Made by a program: the position numbers and the translations under genes. A stretch of DNA of 64,000 bases, from assembly GCF_011075055.1 (NCBI RefSeq), contig NC_058143.1:9005057-9069056 (forward strand). Reading direction: 5' to 3'. The stretch is from Mangifera indica. Its lineage: Eukaryota > Streptophyta > Magnoliopsida > Sapindales > Anacardiaceae. The notes below the pieces were generated by a model. The model did no database searches, was not told the DNA's origin, and saw only the letters and a program-made list of their open reading frames with translations. How positions within the stretch are numbered: position 1 is the first letter of the stretch; every line of letters begins with the position of its first letter. Positions 9,585 to 20,094 of the stretch are shown one piece after another.

Positions 9585-12500
9585 TTAAAGTGAAGTAAGT
9601 CTTGGACACCTCTTCCACCTTCCAAGCTTCTCTCTACCCTGTAAAATAACACAACACATTAAACGGATTTCTCTTTTTCAGGAAAATAATACTAGTTACA
9701 TAAGCAGTATTACAAAGACCAACTCATGTGACCTTTTACTTATCCATCCCAACAACTACCACCAATATTCATATCTCAAAAGCTAAGAAATCGCCAATGA
9801 GAAAATGGATATGAGCATTAGTCCAATACTACAAATCATCCATTAGACTTTCCAATGGCTATTAATGTCATCCACGCACATATGATATAGATGCATGCAG
9901 GACGCACATGAAAACATTCTTCAACAGTCCATGTCCTGAAGCCCACTCTGTGAAGAGTTTACCCCCGATACCATATACAAGGGATATTCATTTTTCCAAT
10001 ATCACAAATTCTAACTACTAAAACAATCTTTTCACATACCTTCCGAGGACCTACAGCAAGTTCATTGTCCACAATGGATGCAGCTTGAAAACCAACTGAA
10101 TGCAGTACCTCTTCATAACTGCAAGAAATTGAATATAATAATAATCTACTTTTACAAGGACACAAATCTTCGCAAATTAATAAAATTTCATCATTAACTG
10201 CAAATCAAGATAGAAAATTACTCAGATACAGATACTTTGTAAGGAGGTCCACCAACATGATCACTGATCTGCAACCAAATAATTATCTATTTCAGTGGAA
10301 GCAATGGAGCGTATATAAACTAATACCACTTCTGAAGACTAAAAACACTCACTTTAGCTTACCTAGAGCTTCCATTTGATTAGAGGAAGTGCAGTGATCA
10401 ATATGAAAATACTTTATAATATTAAAGAATCTAGAGGAACTGGGAATATCGTTCGAAGGTCTAATATTCAGTTACAAAAGACTACTTCAAAAACACAAAA
10501 GAAATGGAAAAAACAGACAAAGATGCACAAATCTTACTGGAAACATCAATGTAATAAGCTCTCCATCTGGTTTTAAGAGATTGCTAATCTTCTGTGCCCA
10601 CACCGATCTCATTTCTGGTTCAATGGCACAGAAGAATCTGCAATATAAGAAGAATATGATCATGAAGCCATCATTCTGACAGGAAAAACAAACCCAGTTT
10701 CTCAACTACTTACGTATAATCAAAAATGAGATCAAACAACTCGGTAGGGCACCAAGTGAAGAAGTCTGCCTTTAAGATTGTAATATAATTTGCATTTGGA
10801 AACGAGGAAGACAACTGCCTTAACATTTAGAAAAAATTAGACTCAGAAGTTTCCAAAATTGAACCAGAGCTAAAACAAGGAAGCTTATTTCATGTGATCA
10901 TTCTAAAACAAAAACACAAACTTAGATCTTGACAGTGTGCATGTTGAATGTATACAATAATAGTGTTTAGTATTCACTGAATTTTATTGGTTCATCCTAT
11001 AGTTTACAGTGCCAACCAACTTCTCTTAAAGGTTTTAAAACACCAGTGAAATATAAACCACTAAGTCAATCTATTTAAATTGGCTTGGCAAGAACGAGTA
11101 TTCATCACAAAATAGTGTAGTGTGTAAAGATTAGCGATGGAAGCAGTGCAATAACAGAAAACGGTAACACTGGTACAAAAAATAGTTTAAAACTAAAGCT
11201 ATAACTATATAAATTTATATGCATATGCTAGTTATATCTATTAACTAAACCAAGAACTAAAAGGGTAAATTCTGAGACTGGAATAAGAATGTGCTGAAAC
11301 ACAAATAATTTGGCAAGGCATTCCATCAAGTTGATAAATTTACAGAAAAAAAAAAAAAAGTGACAAAGATGAAAAAATTACATAATTATGTTAATATGCA
11401 CACGTGATGAAAGGTGAACTCTACTTCTAAATAATATCCTAACCAGTGTTGAGCTAGCCTGCAGAATGTTTTTAACTCCTTTTTCTTTTCCCGGGTAAGT
11501 ATGTTTTTACCTCTTTTGCCTTGTTAACAGCAATATCAGATATTTCCAATCCCACGACATATCTTTCAGGACAAGCCATTGCCACCACATCATAACCCTG
11601 CAATATTTGAGTATTGTAGATTTAAAAGACACCAAAAAGCTAGAAAAAAATTGAATTAAAACTAGTGCAATGTAAATACAAAGAGGATGAAGCATGAATT
11701 ATGAAATGCTATTGCCTCAAATGATAAAAGTTTGCAGTATGTACTGCATTTCTGTTACTCCAGAATGCACCTTAATTGTGTCAAACACTGAAACTCCATT
11801 TCAATAAACCAACCGATCATTCAAATGAATGGAGCAGTCAAATATAAACCATTCAGTTCATTGACATGCAGAGATCCATTTGGGACTCAATATGGTCGGA
11901 ACAAAACAGTAAGGTTTATTTCACCACACTTGGTAATTTCTTCTTTCTATCGAGCAAGGCAACATATTTTTTATCATCTGTCATGTGTCCTTTTCAACAT
12001 GTGACAAAATGCACAAGGGAAATTTGAGAGAAGACAAACATCTTATAAGAAACAAAAAAATTTCCTTTAACTACATAACTCAACAAATATGCACAAATAT
12101 TCCACTTACAGTGCCACATCCAGGGACTAGAGCCCTGCCTTTTGGAAGGGCTCCCAATTGATGTAGATGTACCACAATGGGAGTAGGTTTTCCTAAATCC
12201 CATGGTGTTGCTCCTTCTTCCCAACATTTTTCCCAATGACCTGAAAAGACGAAGACATGATGCATCAACATTTTACAACAAAAACCCATCAAAAGAAATC
12301 CAAAGACCTATGGCACTTCCATCGACTGAATACCAAAGTTGTATTAACTAAAATGGCTCTACCACACTTGTTTAAACACACTCACGACATGAGCATATGT
12401 ATGTGAATGCAGGATAGCAAAAGTGTTCCAAGCTCAACAAGAACAAAAGAACTGGGTAGAATAAATTTCTGATATTGCCTTTAACGCCATATTATCAATG

Positions 12501-13032
12501 CTGATAATCTGCTTCCAGTTATAATAAGATTACATAAACTAAAAATTCAAGATTAACAAAGCCACAAAAACGAAAGAGAAATAATTAAAAAATTAATAAT
12601 AAAAACGAATCGAACTGTAATTCTGCAGAACTGCTGAGGGAAAGCCAGAACAAGCAGGGCAATTCTAAATTATCAAAACTTCATGAGAAAATTAAAGTGG
12701 GTTATCAACAATCAAAACCCATCAATAGAATAACATCAACAAAAAAAGGAAATGGGAAAAATCGAAACTTGATGAGCAGGAAACTGGATTATACTTGTGT
12801 CTGAAGAAGAGGGTTGATGTATTAGTTGTTGGATTTTCTTAACACCAGGATGAGTTTGTATGTTAATCTTCTCATCTTCTTTGTTGATTCCCATCTTACG
12901 ATTGGTCGCACGGAACCAAAAGCTTCTGGTTCCAACGCCGGTGGCGGCAGCGTCTAGTGACGGAAGCTTAGGAGCTGAGAAAAAATGTGACGAGGTGGAA
13001 AGTAGGCGACGAGGCAGAGGTGATCCTTTCAT
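9585..13032 (-). CDS. halide/thiocyanate (thiol) methyltransferase, HOL/TMT family, 8 exons
   Basis: SAM-dependent methyltransferase that methylates halides, thiocyanate or bisulfide in this family. Coding exons run 13032-12795, 12240-12110, 11597-11511, 10814-10714, 10637-10538, 10268-10222, 10118-10040 and 9638-9585. All introns are GT-AG, phases join without a break, and the product has 278 residues. Key segments are [18 protein letters not shown] (residues 83-100), the SAM-binding motif [12 protein letters not shown] (116-127), DLIFDYTFFCAIEP (180-193), GELITLMFP and [18 protein letters not shown] near the C-terminus. These match plant TPMT-fold HOL proteins, which are usually about 230 residues. 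Here the ATG at 13032 adds a Ser/Arg-rich, acid-poor extension of about 46 residues before Met47, suggesting organelle targeting; initiation at Met47 would give a cytosolic form. A gypsy LTR follows about 45 bp after the stop. Exon borders are inferred by eye. Confidence 0.93.
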
Positions 13033-13094
13033 CTTTAGTACCTTGCATCCCACTACTGTTTATCTAAATGTTACATTTTTGTTTGATTAGCAAT

Positions 13095-13995
13095 AGGGAA
13101 TTACGTAATTTTGATTTAGTTCGCAAAATTGAATTAAAATATTTAAAAATTATTATTTAATTTAGTTTGATTTATGAAATAATTTAGTTTGAACTAAAAT
13201 TTTTTAAATAATTTTTCAATTCAAATTATAATTTTAATAATTTTTAAACTAAACCAAATTATAAAATATAATTTATTAAAAATATATGTATAATAAAATT
13301 TTCTATAAATAATTAGATGTTAAATTTGTTTTTCATATTTATTTTATCATTTTTTCACATATATTTTTTATATATATATTTTATATATTTAGATTATGTT
13401 TTAAGAAATTATAATTCAATTAAATTAAGTAAATTATATATATAATTAGAAATGAATAATTTAAAAATGTTTAAACTATAATAGTTAAATTATATATTAT
13501 ATCATATATCAAAAACATAATTTTTATATTATATATTGTATCATACGATATACTTTAAAAAAAATAAAATAATAAAAAATTATAATTAATATATCATCTT
13601 TTTAAAAAATATTATAAATACTTTTAATATTTTAAAATTTATCATATGCCCCTATTTTACTATTATTTTCTTTAAAAAAAATGTATTGATCTGTATTAGT
13701 AATATGTGTCGTATCGAAAAATACGTATTATATTATATAATATCTTTTCTGTATCGTATTAATTCAATACATATTATGATATGTATCGTTTTTTACTTAT
13801 ATCGTGTCGTATTATAAAATATGTATGTGTATTATAAAATATTGATAACTATGAGTCAAATTATAATTTAAATTATATCAAACCATATTTTCTCAATTTG
13901 GTTTGGTTTGACAATTTTTCAAATCATATTTTTCAGTTTGATTTTAAAAAACTCTTAAACTATACAAAATCGAATCATACACACCCTTAATAAGC
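13095..13995. repeat. AT-rich repeat, probably decayed MITE
   Basis: Almost pure A/T with repeated blocks such as AATTTAGTTTGATTTATGAA and TTATATTATATATTGTATC, ending in CAAACCATATTTTCTCAATTTGG and CATACACACCC. The two ends are loosely complementary (TTTAGTTTGA type against TCAAACCA type). No ORF. It lies immediately upstream of the methyltransferase, so the promoter of that gene must be short or inside this repeat. Confidence 0.35.
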
Positions 13996-13999
13996 AAAA

Positions 14000-14380
14000 T
14001 AAAATATTAATTGTTGTTAACGGTAATAAAATAAAAATTTGTTTAATAAATATTATAATTATTCATCACAAAAACTAAATATTATTGAAATTTCATAATT
14101 TTTAGGATTTGATTAGACGAGTTTTAAAATTTATAAATATATCTATGGGAACTTGACCATAAAAACATGGTCTCTGCTCATAGCTTTCAAAATTCATATG
14201 TGTATCCTTAAATCGAGTATGAACTCATACAAACGTGTATACTTAAAACCTCTAATTGTGTAAGGGCCAAAGAACTATTCCCCTTCCCTCCCCCCCCCTT
14301 TCAACCCAAAGTATGTTGTTTTCCCCTCTAATTGATATATCATTTTAAAACATGTATTGTATCATACGATACACTTCATG
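14000..14380. other. no gene seen
   Basis: AT-rich, with a C-run near 14290-14298 and a short TGTATTGTATCATACGATAC block at about 14357 also found in part near 13520-13550. Nothing further is supported. Confidence 0.5.
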
Positions 14381-14384
14381 CAAA

Positions 14385-15530
14385 CTCCACAAGCTAAACC
14401 ACTAGTTTCCCTACATGCATTGTTACTTATTTTGTCTACCTACAAAACTACAAACAGAAGAGCACGTGAGTATTATGATTCTTAATAAGTAGATAATCTC
14501 TTGATATCCTAAGTAAGTTATGGCCATAGTGGGATCGGATTGAAGATCAATCAGAATCATTCAATAATTTATGTACATTAGTTCATATTGAAGAGTCATT
14601 AAGAGAAAAACTTATCTATGTTTTAGCTTCGAGAGATATTGGTTGACGAAGAAAATGAATTGTATGTAACTGTGAAGTTGACAGGGTTTTAGAGTTATTC
14701 GTTGACATTTTGTTAACTGGGTGGTAATAATGTCTTACTAGAGACCAATCCTGGTTTGTGTTCAAATTCAATTTGAATTCAAATATATTGACTAAATAGA
14801 AAGCCTATAAGTCACACACATATAAGAGTTGTTTGAACTCTAAAGATGTAGGGTTATCTAAGAATGATTGTAGAGTGTTTGGGTTTAGCAAAAATTGGAA
14901 ATATATTAAGCTTGTCTAGTAGGATTGAATCAACTCAATTTGACTTTCTTTTTGTTTTACCATGAACAACATGAACACGCATGCATGATGAGTCGAATTT
15001 GGATAAAGATTTATCCAAATTCATGCCTGGGGATCTAAATAAATAACGAATCGTACATGGTAAAGATTTAAGGATGAATGGTTGTTCACCCAAAAATGAA
15101 CGACCATTCGTGATGTCTTATAAATAAAGATGCGATTTCACAAGTTGCAGAAAAGAGTGTCTGTCCCTACAAACACTATCCATGTATCGCATTCTAGCAG
15201 ATGTTCTTGCATGGTTTTAGCCTCCTTCCATTTGTGCTCCATATGGATATCGAGGTGCCACCATACCATAAATTGGAGAGCAAAAAGCTTGTCATGCAAA
15301 GACTGAAAGAACCTTCAAACGTACATATTATTTTTGTTGGAACCCCCTACGGTTGTGATTACACAATTCATGTATATATCTACTAAAATATGATCCACGA
15401 AGGTGATTATTGGGTTGTTTGAATTTTTATTTGTATTTTGCTGTCCTTGCCGGTTTTCAGTGACTCGACAATTCCATGCTGTTTTGTTTTGTATCATGGG
15501 TTTGGTGTTATATTACACTTTTCAGACTTG
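14385..15530 (+). mobile_element. copia LTR fragment (same family as 54-61 kb)
   Basis: From about 14510 the sequence follows the same order of landmarks as the LTRs at 54130-55540 (+) and 56600-58198 (-). It has GAGAGATAT followed by TTGA/TTGACGAAGA, then a GTATGTAAC block, a CACACATATAAGAGTTGTTT block, TTTACCATGAACAAC and a late segment with CCTCCTTCCATTTGTGCTCC and TGGATATCGAGGTGCCACC. No coding sequence is associated. The first 120 bp resemble a different LTR-type block also seen near 1000 and 20420. I infer a solo or truncated LTR, strongly diverged. Confidence 0.5.
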
Positions 15531-15865
15531 GATTGATATATGCAAAGCTTGGCATTGGGATTTGTATTTTTAGACTTACTATTTATGAATGATGTATGGG
15601 TGACTTTGTTGATAATATTTGACACCTCTCTGCACATAACTTGATATAAGTGTATATTATACTATGCATTTTAGTTATTTCCGCTGCGTCGATTCGATAG
15701 AAGTTTAGGTTAATATTTGACAAGGTTGCAGGGAGATACACGGACTTCATCACAACACATTTGAAATGAGCTTAATATTTTTATTCAACTAACACTGTTA
15801 CAACAACAATTGAAATAAAGAAATCTATATAAACCCTTACCGACTAATCTTTGAATTACAAAGTA
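15530..15865. other. no gene seen
   Basis: Non-coding sequence between an LTR fragment and a MULE-like element. It may include the end of the LTR. Nothing else is supported. Confidence 0.4.
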
Positions 15866-15874
15866 TACTTAAAA

Positions 15875-17323
15875 GGGAAATTATAATTATCTCTCTATTA
15901 AGCAAAAATATCCAATTTCATTATTTCTAAGCAAAAATACCCAAATTCCCTATTCCTAACAAAAACACCCTAATTTTTTTAAATACCAAAATTACCTTTA
16001 ATCACATTTATATAAACTCTCTCATTCTCACTCTCATTACATACATTTCTTATATCATTTAAATACTCACTTTCACTCTTATTTTTACTTAATATCAATT
16101 ACTACAAGTTTATTCGAAAAAAAAATTCGTATTTCTGAATTCGAATTGAAAAAAATCAATTCGTAAAAACTATATTGAAAATAACATGCTATGAATAAAT
16201 AGATATATTGAAATACTCTAGAATGTCAATAATAAAAAAATTACTCGAAAATCTTAAAAAACAGATCTAAATTTTGAAAACTACAAGTTCAAATAGCTTA
16301 TAAACGAGAAAACTGAAAATCGATCAAAAATTTCGTAATTACATCGTAAAACGTGTCTAAAAAAGCACATCGTAATTACAAATATTAAATTTGAAAATTA
16401 CATATAAAAAAATCTAATCCGGTCACAAACAAACTCAAAATCATAAAAACCGAAAATCCTAAATTTGATAAAACAAAAAAACTGCATAATACACATTAAA
16501 ATAGTTTTATTTTGACCTCTAAATTCGGCGCAATAGGCAAAGCTGGTTGTTGTTATAGAGCTCGAAACGAGCTTCGCGTTGATATATTACAAGTCTCGTA
16601 ACTCCTCCCGGATAAAAAGTTATAGTCGTTCAAAGTCTGTCTCATATAGACCTTATAGTTTTAAAAAAGTTAATTTCCACCCAACCCACGGTTTTCAAGG
16701 ACTGCCCCACAGTTCAATGTAAATTTTCCCACCAACCCCCGTGGACCTCCCCCTATTCCCCCTCCCCCTAAAATTTTGAAAACATTAAATTTCCTCCCAT
16801 CCCACGAGCACCCGTGAGAGATTACGCAGCACAGGCAGATCTAACCCATTTTCTGATCAAAAATCGTCATTTCAGCCTCTAATTTCAACACAAATCAAAT
16901 CTACACATCCAATAACACAAAATCACCCAAGAAATTCAAGCAAAACAATCAAGAATCAAAATATTTTATACATTATTCAAAATCAGAACCCTAAACATTC
17001 AAACTTCAAAATCTCAATAATCCTAACAATAAATTGATTCAAACACGAAGTGAGATAATGTGCTATCCTTCTTTGTCATTTTTGGTTACCGAAAAACACG
17101 AAAAATCAACAGAAAAAATGAAAACCCATTGCACCTGTGAGAAACCCATGGGAGACCCGAATTTTGCTTTGATTTTGAACAGTAAATTCATGGGAAATAT
17201 AAGGTTTATATATAATGGGCAGTTTGGTCATTTCCCAAATTGAGGGCATTTTTGCTAAACCTTGGAATTTTGGACAATTACGCTTAACACCCTTTAATTT
17301 TAGACATTTAATATAATTTCTCA
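15875..17323. mobile_element. MULE-like non-autonomous element, 1.45 kb
   Basis: The left end GGGAAATTATAATTATC and the right end (reverse complement TGAGAAATTATATTAAATG) are imperfect inverted repeats. Deeper in, AAGCAAAAATACCC on the left pairs with TTTAGCAAAAATGCCC on the right. Candidate 9-bp target duplications are TACTTAAAA (15866-15874) and TACTTAATC (17324-17332), matching at seven positions. The inside holds C-rich non-coding sequence near 16680-16810 and no credible ORF. Long terminal inverted repeats with about 9-bp duplications are typical of Mutator-like elements. It ends about 140 bp from the 3' end of the Myb/SANT-like gene. Confidence 0.45.
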
Positions 17324-17462
17324 TACTTAATCTAATTTAGAGTACAATAAAATGTAATTAACAATTCGGACCTTTACAGTTCCTGAAAACATTGCAAACA
17401 CTTCTGCATAATTGACCATTGTTTTAGCTAATCAAGGAAGGGAAAGTGTTGCCGAAAGGAGA

Positions 17463-18797
17463 TCATCCATCAACCATAAATTGATCATCTTGATTTTCTC
17501 CATCAACTCTAGCGTCTCCATGAACCATTTCATTCACATGGTGCAAATTCTGTATCATTTGTGAAAGGTAATGACTACTAGCACCAGTATGGTCAGAGAG
17601 TTCTGTTGGATGGCCAGTCCACTGGGAAACAATCCCAAGCAAGTGGCTAATAAGGCTTTGTTGTTCATGAAGAATGCAGGTCTGCGTCTGCCCCATTTCT
17701 GCCCGGTGCTGACACAACAATTCATCAATCCTCTTCTTCCATTCAGACCTCCTCCTAACAATCCTATCTTCCCACTCACTCTCTTGAATCAATTCTTCCC
17801 CTCTCCTTCTCCTTTCCCTTGCTTCACTCTCTTTCTCTATAGCTTCCCACTCCTCAATCCTCTGTCTCCTCAACTTCTCCCTAGCTTTCTTTCTCTCCCC
17901 CATCTCTTTCTCCCTCTCTTCCAACTTCCGTTCCCATTCCTGCTCAAGCTTTATCCGAAAATTATCCCTCCTCTGCTTGTCACGCTCTCTTTCTGCCTCA
18001 CGATGCTCAAATCGAACTTCTATATGCCTCAACTCACCCAATTGGTTTGTGAGAAATCCCAATGTCTTCTTGTCCAAGCGCTTCAACAAATTCTTCTTTT
18101 TATTCAAATTAGACACATTTACCTGTACTTCTTCAAATGAAAACGCATTATCCCCATCCTCTCTCACCCTTCCACTATTACTATTAAAATTCTCTTCCAC
18201 CTCATCACCATCATACTCAAAACCCAAACCCATCACCCCATTTTCTCCTGCATCAATCCCTGATAAATCCCCATCTCCTGAATGGCCTATTTGTCCAAAT
18301 TCCACAATATCCATCCCATTATCTACCCCCACAAATCCAACATTCTCAGGATCCTCATTAACAGTAGCCAATAAATCACCACTATTATTGATATTACAAT
18401 TGGACGATGCAACAACATCTCCAAAAACCTCCTTATACCTTAAAAAATTTGACCAATGAGTAAGCCCCTCAACGCAATCAAACTCATCCCCACTACTCTC
18501 TCCACCAACTGAATGATCAACCGACAATTCAGGTTTTTTTATCTTTTGCTTAACTAACAAATACCGGTGCCTCATATTTTGCACCTTCGTGGAGACATCT
18601 TTCCATGTCCATTGCCAAGGAAAGGCCATAGGATCACAAACATGGTGCACAGAATTAACATAAAAAGCAATCGGTTTATATTTCTTTTCACGGGTTTTCA
18701 TTTTCGCTAAATTCCCATCTGCAACCATCTTCCCGTATTTGTCTATTAGGGTTTTTTCTTCAGCCTCAGTCCATTTCTTTCTCCTTGGAGGAACCAT
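17463..18797 (-). CDS. intronless Myb/SANT-like (trihelix-like) coiled-coil protein, 444 aa
   Basis: One open frame runs from the ATG at 18797 to the TGA at 17463-17465. Residues 1-90 are basic with tryptophans in a Myb/SANT or trihelix-like spacing (KKWTEAEEKTLIDKYGKM, later FPWQWTWKDVSTKVQNM and HRYL), which suggests DNA binding. Residues 95-125 include THWSNFLRYKEVFG. Residues 130-205 are acidic and Gly/Asp/Asn-rich. Residues 255-355 form a long Arg/Glu-rich stretch likely to be a coiled coil. The last 80 residues are His/Gln-rich. I recognise the layout as that of a plant transcription-factor-like protein of unknown function, but no gene name. On the minus strand, a donor CAAG/GTAAGC after 18967 and an acceptor TTTTAG before 18824 suggest a 5'-UTR intron, as expected of a host gene. 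Its role is unknown. Confidence 0.75.
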   Translation of the reverse strand: MVPPRRKKWTEAEEKTLIDKYGKMVADGNLAKMKTREKKYKPIAFYVNSVHHVCDPMAFPWQWTWKDVSTKVQNMRHRYLLVKQKIKKPELSVDHSVGGESSGDEFDCVEGLTHWSNFLRYKEVFGDVVASSNCNINNSGDLLATVNEDPENVGFVGVDNGMDIVEFGQIGHSGDGDLSGIDAGENGVMGLGFEYDGDEVEENFNSNSGRVREDGDNAFSFEEVQVNVSNLNKKKNLLKRLDKKTLGFLTNQLGELRHIEVRFEHREAERERDKQRRDNFRIKLEQEWERKLEEREKEMGERKKAREKLRRQRIEEWEAIEKESEARERRRRGEELIQESEWEDRIVRRRSEWKKRIDELLCQHRAEMGQTQTCILHEQQSLISHLLGIVSQWTGHPTELSDHTGASSHYLSQMIQNLHHVNEMVHGDARVDGENQDDQFMVDG

Positions 18798-18823
18798 TAT
18801 TCAACAATACCAATAATTTTACA

Positions 18824-19190
18824 GCTAAAACCACCAATACCAACAAAGTTTTTCAACGTAATTCAAAAACTATCACATACTAGGTTATGCGGTATCAAAG
18901 AGAAACCCCTAAAAAAGCCAAGCCATATCAAAATATTAAGAACTAATAGAGAGAGAAAGAGCTTACCTTGAGCTTCAAACATAGCACGTGTTAAAAAGTG
19001 CCAAGCTTACAAGGGATTGTGATGGCGTTGAGAGCTTCCTGGAGGATCATTTTCAGGGGAAATTTGAGAGATAAAAACGTAGGAGTTTGAGAGCAAGTGA
19101 TATCTGGGAAAAAGGAAAAAAGAAAACAAAAGAAAAGGTCTGAATAGTGTTGTTGGAAAATTTCAGGTGGCAATATTGTGATGTAATATT
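18824..19190 (-). promoter_or_regulatory. 5' leader with probable intron and promoter-proximal region of the Myb/SANT-like gene
   Basis: Minus-strand sequence upstream of the ATG at 18797 contains a good donor (CAAG/GTAAGC, exon end 18967) and an acceptor (TTTTAG, exon restart 18824), defining an intron of about 142 bp. No upstream ATG-led coding extension is evident. The transcription start is not determined. Repeats begin at about 19200. Confidence 0.45.
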
Positions 19191-19199
19191 TTAAGGAAA

Positions 19200-19470
19200 T
19201 TAAATGAAATACCCTGCCTCATTACAACCTAAAATGCTCCTCTACAAAGCCATATCCTAAAAATTTTTAAAAGTATCAAAACTACCCTTCACCACTTTTA
19301 TATAAACTTTCATTCTCATATTTTTCTCACATAATTTGAATTATTACTCTCACTTTCATTTTTACTTAATATTTGATATTATAGAATCGTTCGAAAAGAA
19401 AAAAATTTGTATTTCTACATTCAAAACGAAAAAAATAAATTTATAAGAACAAGATATTTATACGAATCTT
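19200..19470. repeat. second copy of MULE-family end sequence
   Basis: It follows the same order as 15960-16170: a TCAAAACTACCC/CCAAAATTACC block, TTTATATAAACT, CATTCTCA, CTCACTTTCA then TTTTTACTTAATAT, and TTCGAAAAG followed by TTTGTATTTCT. The two copies have the same orientation and flank the Myb/SANT-like gene about 3.3 kb apart. No matching right end was found; the tandem array begins instead. Confidence 0.5.
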
Positions 19471-19504
19471 AACCCAAAACTTAATTTTATTTGTTAAATT
19501 TAAT

Positions 19505-20094
19505 TAATATATTATTAAAGGAGGCTTTTGGATATTTGATAATATATTATGAGGTTAAATGAAATGTTAGAAAAATATGGGAGCATCTTGATATTAAACA
19601 ATGTATGAAGATTTTAAATGAAATGTTAAGAAAATATAAAAATATTTTGATACAAGACAACATATGAGAGTATTAAATAAATATTAAATAAATATAATGA
19701 GTTAAAGATTTTGATAAATATAGGGGCATTTTGATTGTAAACAATGTATGAATGTTTTAAATGAAATGTTAGAAAAATATAGACATATTTTGATTCAAAA
19801 TAATATATTAAGGTGTTAAATAAAATGTTAGATAAATATAGGGAGTTAAAAAAATAAGAAAAATATGGGGGCATTTTGATAGTAAACAATATATAAAGGT
19901 TTCAAATGAAATTATAGGAATATATAGAGATACTTTGATACAAGATAACAAATGAGGGTATTAAATAAATATAGAGGTTAAATGAAATGTTAAAAAAATA
20001 TGAAGACATTTTAATATTAAATAATGTAAAAAAGTTTTAAATAAAATGTTAGAAATGTATAGAGACATTCTGATACAAAACCATATATAAGTGT
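19505..20094. repeat. higher-order tandem repeat array, period about 143 bp
   Basis: Blocks of the form GGGGCATTTTGAT-TTAAACAATG, TTTTAAATGAAATGTTAG, AAAATAT, TTTTGATACAAGACAA and GAGGGTATTAAATAAAT recur. The GCATTTTGAT landmark appears at about 19583, 19726, 19871 and 20005, a period of roughly 135-145 bp. Each unit consists of about three related sub-blocks of about 50 bp. Accidental minus-strand reading frames here are repeat translation, not genes. A second block is at 23525-23960. Confidence 0.75.

Noticed and set aside
12860..13090. 76-codon plus-strand open frame
   Set aside because: Antisense to exon 1 of the methyltransferase, which is supported by splice sites and family similarity.
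17571..18459. Long plus-strand open frames of 189 and 160 codons
   Set aside because: They are antisense to the Myb/SANT-like gene; their Pro/Ser/Leu-rich content is the mirror of its Arg/Glu-rich codons.
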